Shown here one piece after another: positions 61,297-64,000 of a stretch of 64,000 nt of DNA (its first letter is position 1; every line of letters begins with the position of its first letter). The stretch is from Mesorhizobium sp. B2-8-5 (GTDB taxonomy: Bacteria; Pseudomonadota; Alphaproteobacteria; Rhizobiales; Rhizobiaceae), in assembly GCF_006440675.2 (NCBI RefSeq), contig NZ_CP083951.1:2327501-2391500 (forward strand), written 5' to 3'. The translations under genes were made by a program, and so were the position numbers. The notes under the pieces are model-generated. The model searched no databases and was not told the origin of the DNA. It was given only the letters and a program-made list of their open reading frames with translations.

Positions 61297-62472
61297 TCAC
61301 CGCTCCAGGCAGATTGCCACTCCTTGTCCGCCGCCGATGCAGAGCGATGCCAATCCTTTTTTCGCGTCGCGGCGGACCATCTCGTGCAGTAGCGTCACCA
61401 CGATGCGGCAGCCGGAGCCGGCCAGCGGATGTCCAAGCGCGATGGCGCCGCCGTTAATGTTGATAATGTCCTCGTCCCAGCCCATCTCACGATTGACCGC
61501 GATGGCCTGCGCGGCGAAGGCCTCGTTGATCTCCATCACGTCGAGGTCGGACGCCCGCCAGCCAGCCTTGTCGAGCGCGCGGCGCGAGGCCGCCACCGGT
61601 CCGAGGCCCATGTCCATCGGTTCGACACCGGCGCAAGCATAAGACGCGATGCGGGCGAGGGGGGTCAGGCCGAGTTCCTTCATCCGCGCCTCCGACATCA
61701 CCAGCACCGCCGCTGCCCCGTCGTTGAGGCCTGACGAGCTGCCTGCCGTGATCGTTCCCGCCGCATCGAAGACCGGTCTCAGCCGGCGGAGGCCTTCCAT
61801 GGTGGTGGAAGGATTGGGATGCTCGTCACGCTCGACGACAAGGTCACCTTGCCTGGCCTTGATCGACACCCGCGCAATCTCGGCGTCGAACCTGCCAGCC
61901 CGGATGGCGGCGTCCGCCTTCTCCTGCGAGCGCAGCGCGAAGCGGTCCTGTTCCTCGCGGGTGATCTGGTAGCGCTGCGCCAGCGCTTCGGCGGTTACGC
62001 CCATATGCACCTGATGGAAGGCGTCCCACAGCCCGTCGGTGATCATCGAATCCTTGACGGTCCGGTCGCCCATGCGGATGCCGGCGCGGGCGCCGTGAAT
62101 GAAATGCGGCGCCGAGGTCATCGAATCCTGCCCGCCGGCGATCACGCAATCGGCGTCGCCGCAGCGAATGGCCTGCGCGGCGAGATGGATCGACTTCTGG
62201 CCGGCGCCGCAGACTTTGTTGACCGTCATCGCGGGGACGCTGACCGGCAGGCCTGCCTTGAGCGCGGCCTGTCGCGCCGGATTCTGCCCGGCGCCGCCGG
62301 TCAGCACCTGGCCCATGATCACTTCGCTGACGGCATCGGGCGCGAGCTGCGTTGCCGTCAGCATCGCCTGGATAAGCTTCGCCCCCAGCTCCGCCGCCGA
62401 AAGGCTGGCGAACGCGCCGTTCAGCTTGCCGATGGGAGTCCGCTTCGCGGCAACGATATGCACGGCATCCAT
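61297..62472 (-). CDS. Acetyl-CoA acetyltransferase (thiolase)
   Basis: 391 residues, thiolase II length. Nucleophile Cys88 in NKVCGAGQKSIHLA, NGGAIALGHPLAGSGCRI (catalytic His) and the second active-site Cys in ASLCIGGGQG. Condenses two acetyl-CoA to acetoacetyl-CoA, for polyhydroxybutyrate or ketone metabolism. Divergent from acetoacetyl-CoA synthetase, so a role in acetoacetate use is likely. Confidence 0.93.
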   Translation of the reverse strand: MDAVHIVAAKRTPIGKLNGAFASLSAAELGAKLIQAMLTATQLAPDAVSEVIMGQVLTGGAGQNPARQAALKAGLPVSVPAMTVNKVCGAGQKSIHLAAQAIRCGDADCVIAGGQDSMTSAPHFIHGARAGIRMGDRTVKDSMITDGLWDAFHQVHMGVTAEALAQRYQITREEQDRFALRSQEKADAAIRAGRFDAEIARVSIKARQGDLVVERDEHPNPSTTMEGLRRLRPVFDAAGTITAGSSSGLNDGAAAVLVMSEARMKELGLTPLARIASYACAGVEPMDMGLGPVAASRRALDKAGWRASDLDVMEINEAFAAQAIAVNREMGWDEDIININGGAIALGHPLAGSGCRIVVTLLHEMVRRDAKKGLASLCIGGGQGVAICLER

Positions 62473-62606
62473 AGTCTGCTCCTCCGCCAGCGCTGTCCAC
62501 GTGGTCGCGATCGCAGCTTGACATTCTGGTTATAACCAATAATCTGAAACGCATCGGCAGGCAAGGCCGCGGTGTCGAGCCGAGCCTGCGTTGCGGGAGG
62601 AAATCC

Positions 62607-64000
62607 ATGTCATCCGTGCTTTGGACGCCGGCGCCGGCCGCGTTCCAATCGTCCAACCTTGCGCGCTTTTCGATAGCCAACGGCTTCGACCCGCGCCACT
62701 ACGAGACGCTGCATCGCTGGTCGGTCGGCGATCCTGGCGCGTTCTGGCGCGCGGTGTGGGATTTCGCCGAGGTCATCGGCGAGTCCGGCGCGATCGCCTT
62801 CCTGCGCGACGACAATGCGCCGATGACCGGGAGCCGCTTCCTGCCGGGGGCATCGCTCAATCTTGCCGAAAACCTGCTGTGTGGCGACGGCGAGAGGGTC
62901 GCAGTGATCGAGGCCGACGAGAGCGGCCATTTCCGGACCGTCACGCTTGCCGAATTGCGCCGGCTCGTGGCTAGAATGGCCGACGGCCTGCGCGCGGCCG
63001 GTATCGCCAAGGGCGATTGTGTCGGCGGCATCCTGCCCAATCGCGTTGAAGGTCTCGTCGCATTGCTGGCGACGCTTTCCGTCGGCGCCGTCTGGTCGTC
63101 CTGCTCGCCGGATTTCGGCGCCACCGCGATCGCCGACCGTCTTGGCCAGATCGGCGTCAAGGTGCTGTTCGCAGCATCTCGCTATCGCTATGCGGGCAAG
63201 GAGCACGACATCTCCGGCAGATTGGCCGAGATCGTCGCCGCGATGCCGACGGTGACGACGCTGGTGCTGACCGGCGAACCCGGCCTCAGGCCGGACTGCG
63301 CGGCAGATTGCGTTGCGTTCGACGATTTCGGCGGCGACGGCCCGCTGACCTTCGAGCGCGTGCCCTTCGACCATCCGGCCTATGTGCTCTACACCTCCGG
63401 CACGACTGGCGCGCCGAAGGCGATCGTCCATCGTACTGGCGGCGTTCTGCTCCAGCACCAGAAGGAGCACCTGCTGCACGGGGACGTCCGTCCGGGCGAC
63501 GTCATGAGCTGGTACACCAACGCCGCCTGGATGATGTATCACTGGCTGATCTCAGGCCTTGGCTGCGGGGCGACGGTAGTGCTCTATGACGGCGCGCCGA
63601 TCCTGAAATCGCCCGCTGGCCTCGATTCCAGTCCGCTCTGGACAATGGCGGAGCGCGCCAACGTTACGCATTTCGGCACCAGCCCGAAATATTTGGCCAC
63701 ACTCGCCGCCGAGAACTACGCACCGCGACGCCTGCACGATCTGTCGTCGCTGCGCTCGCTGCTCTCTGCCGGTGCGCCCGTTTCGCCCGGACAGTTCGAC
63801 TGGGTCTACGAGCATGTGAAGCGCGACATGATCTTTGCCTCCATGTCCGGCGGCACAGAGATCATCGGCTGCTTCCTGCTGGGGTCGCCGATTCACCCCG
63901 TGCGCCGGGGCGAGCTGACCGTGAAAGGGCTTGGCCTCGCGGTCGCCGTCATGGACGAGCGCAACGCGCCGGTCATCGGCAGGCAAGGCGATCTCGTCTG
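62607..64000 (+). CDS. Acetoacetate-CoA ligase (partial, 3' end beyond window)
   Basis: ATG at 62607 with GGGAGGAAA upstream; 464 residues are visible. ANL-superfamily enzyme: LNLAENLL near the N-terminus, VWSSCSPDFGATAIADRLGQ, the P-loop YTSGTTGAPKAIVH, SWYTNAAWMMYHWL and SMSGGTEIIGCFL, which match acetoacetyl-CoA synthetases more than acetyl-CoA synthetases. Activates acetoacetate with ATP, feeding the adjacent thiolase. Confidence 0.92.
   Translation, partial: MSSVLWTPAPAAFQSSNLARFSIANGFDPRHYETLHRWSVGDPGAFWRAVWDFAEVIGESGAIAFLRDDNAPMTGSRFLPGASLNLAENLLCGDGERVAVIEADESGHFRTVTLAELRRLVARMADGLRAAGIAKGDCVGGILPNRVEGLVALLATLSVGAVWSSCSPDFGATAIADRLGQIGVKVLFAASRYRYAGKEHDISGRLAEIVAAMPTVTTLVLTGEPGLRPDCAADCVAFDDFGGDGPLTFERVPFDHPAYVLYTSGTTGAPKAIVHRTGGVLLQHQKEHLLHGDVRPGDVMSWYTNAAWMMYHWLISGLGCGATVVLYDGAPILKSPAGLDSSPLWTMAERANVTHFGTSPKYLATLAAENYAPRRLHDLSSLRSLLSAGAPVSPGQFDWVYEHVKRDMIFASMSGGTEIIGCFLLGSPIHPVRRGELTVKGLGLAVAVMDERNAPVIGRQGDLV

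Overview
The window looks like a chromosome segment of a Mesorhizobium-like member of the Rhizobiales. This rests on high GC, DUF982, DUF768-like and DUF2934 small proteins, an EcfG-type ECF sigma factor, HWE-type histidine kinases, several single-domain response regulators and a large-subunit catalase. I found no rRNA, tRNA or CRISPR array. Organism and family names come from motif recognition, not from a search.

Layout. 1-5.7 kb (minus): a tightly overlapped operon for periplasmic alcohol oxidation: heme-binding GlcG/HbpS-like protein, PQQ alcohol dehydrogenase with the lanthanide-type DYD motif, MxaJ/XoxJ-like binding protein, cytochrome c, and cytochrome oxidase subunits II and I (subunit I runs off the left edge). 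6.4-10.3 kb: a KimA-like permease, an EcfG-family sigma factor and small stress-type genes, one of them NepR-like. 10.4-29.8 kb: a glycan biosynthesis locus, almost all on the minus strand, in two transcription units. The units are ino1 to methyltransferase (18.7 to 10.4 kb) and epimerase to UXS-like (29.8 to 20.8 kb). They contain four CgeB-like and two GT4 glycosyltransferases, a B12-type radical SAM protein, three sugar epimerases/dehydratases, a sugar nucleotidyltransferase, two methyltransferases, a GNAT protein, a phosphatase, myo-inositol-phosphate synthase and a glycosidase that looks circularly permuted. A plus-strand gene encoding a PRTase-like/pseudokinase-like protein sits between them. 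30-60 kb: an accessory stress region with many proteins under 150 residues, a CheB-CheR-HWE hybrid kinase, response regulators, a receiver/sigma2-like protein, a Crp/Fnr-HWE kinase pair, DUF4142, KatE, an ISAs1 insertion and several decayed genes. 60.8-64 kb: an integrase remnant, then a divergent thiolase and acetoacetyl-CoA synthetase (the latter runs off the right edge).

How it fits together. The unifying signal is a promoter motif, GGAAC-N16/17-NGTT (relaxed form GGAAC-N18/19-TT), the known recognition pattern of EcfG/RpoE2 general-stress sigma factors. I found 28 matches upstream of genes on both strands, 20 of them exactly GGAAC-N16-NGTT. They precede the PQQ operon, the permease, the sigma factor itself, both halves of the glycan locus, the hybrid kinase operon, katE, DUF4142 and many small genes. 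I therefore read most of the window as an EcfG regulon island carrying its own sigma factor, two good NepR-like candidates, and a protein joining a receiver to a sigma2-like domain in the opposite order to PhyR. The glycan locus is the best candidate for a poorly described stress-induced system.

Limits: start codons were chosen by ribosome binding sites and overlaps, frameshifts could be sequencing errors, and the promoter set was collected by eye.
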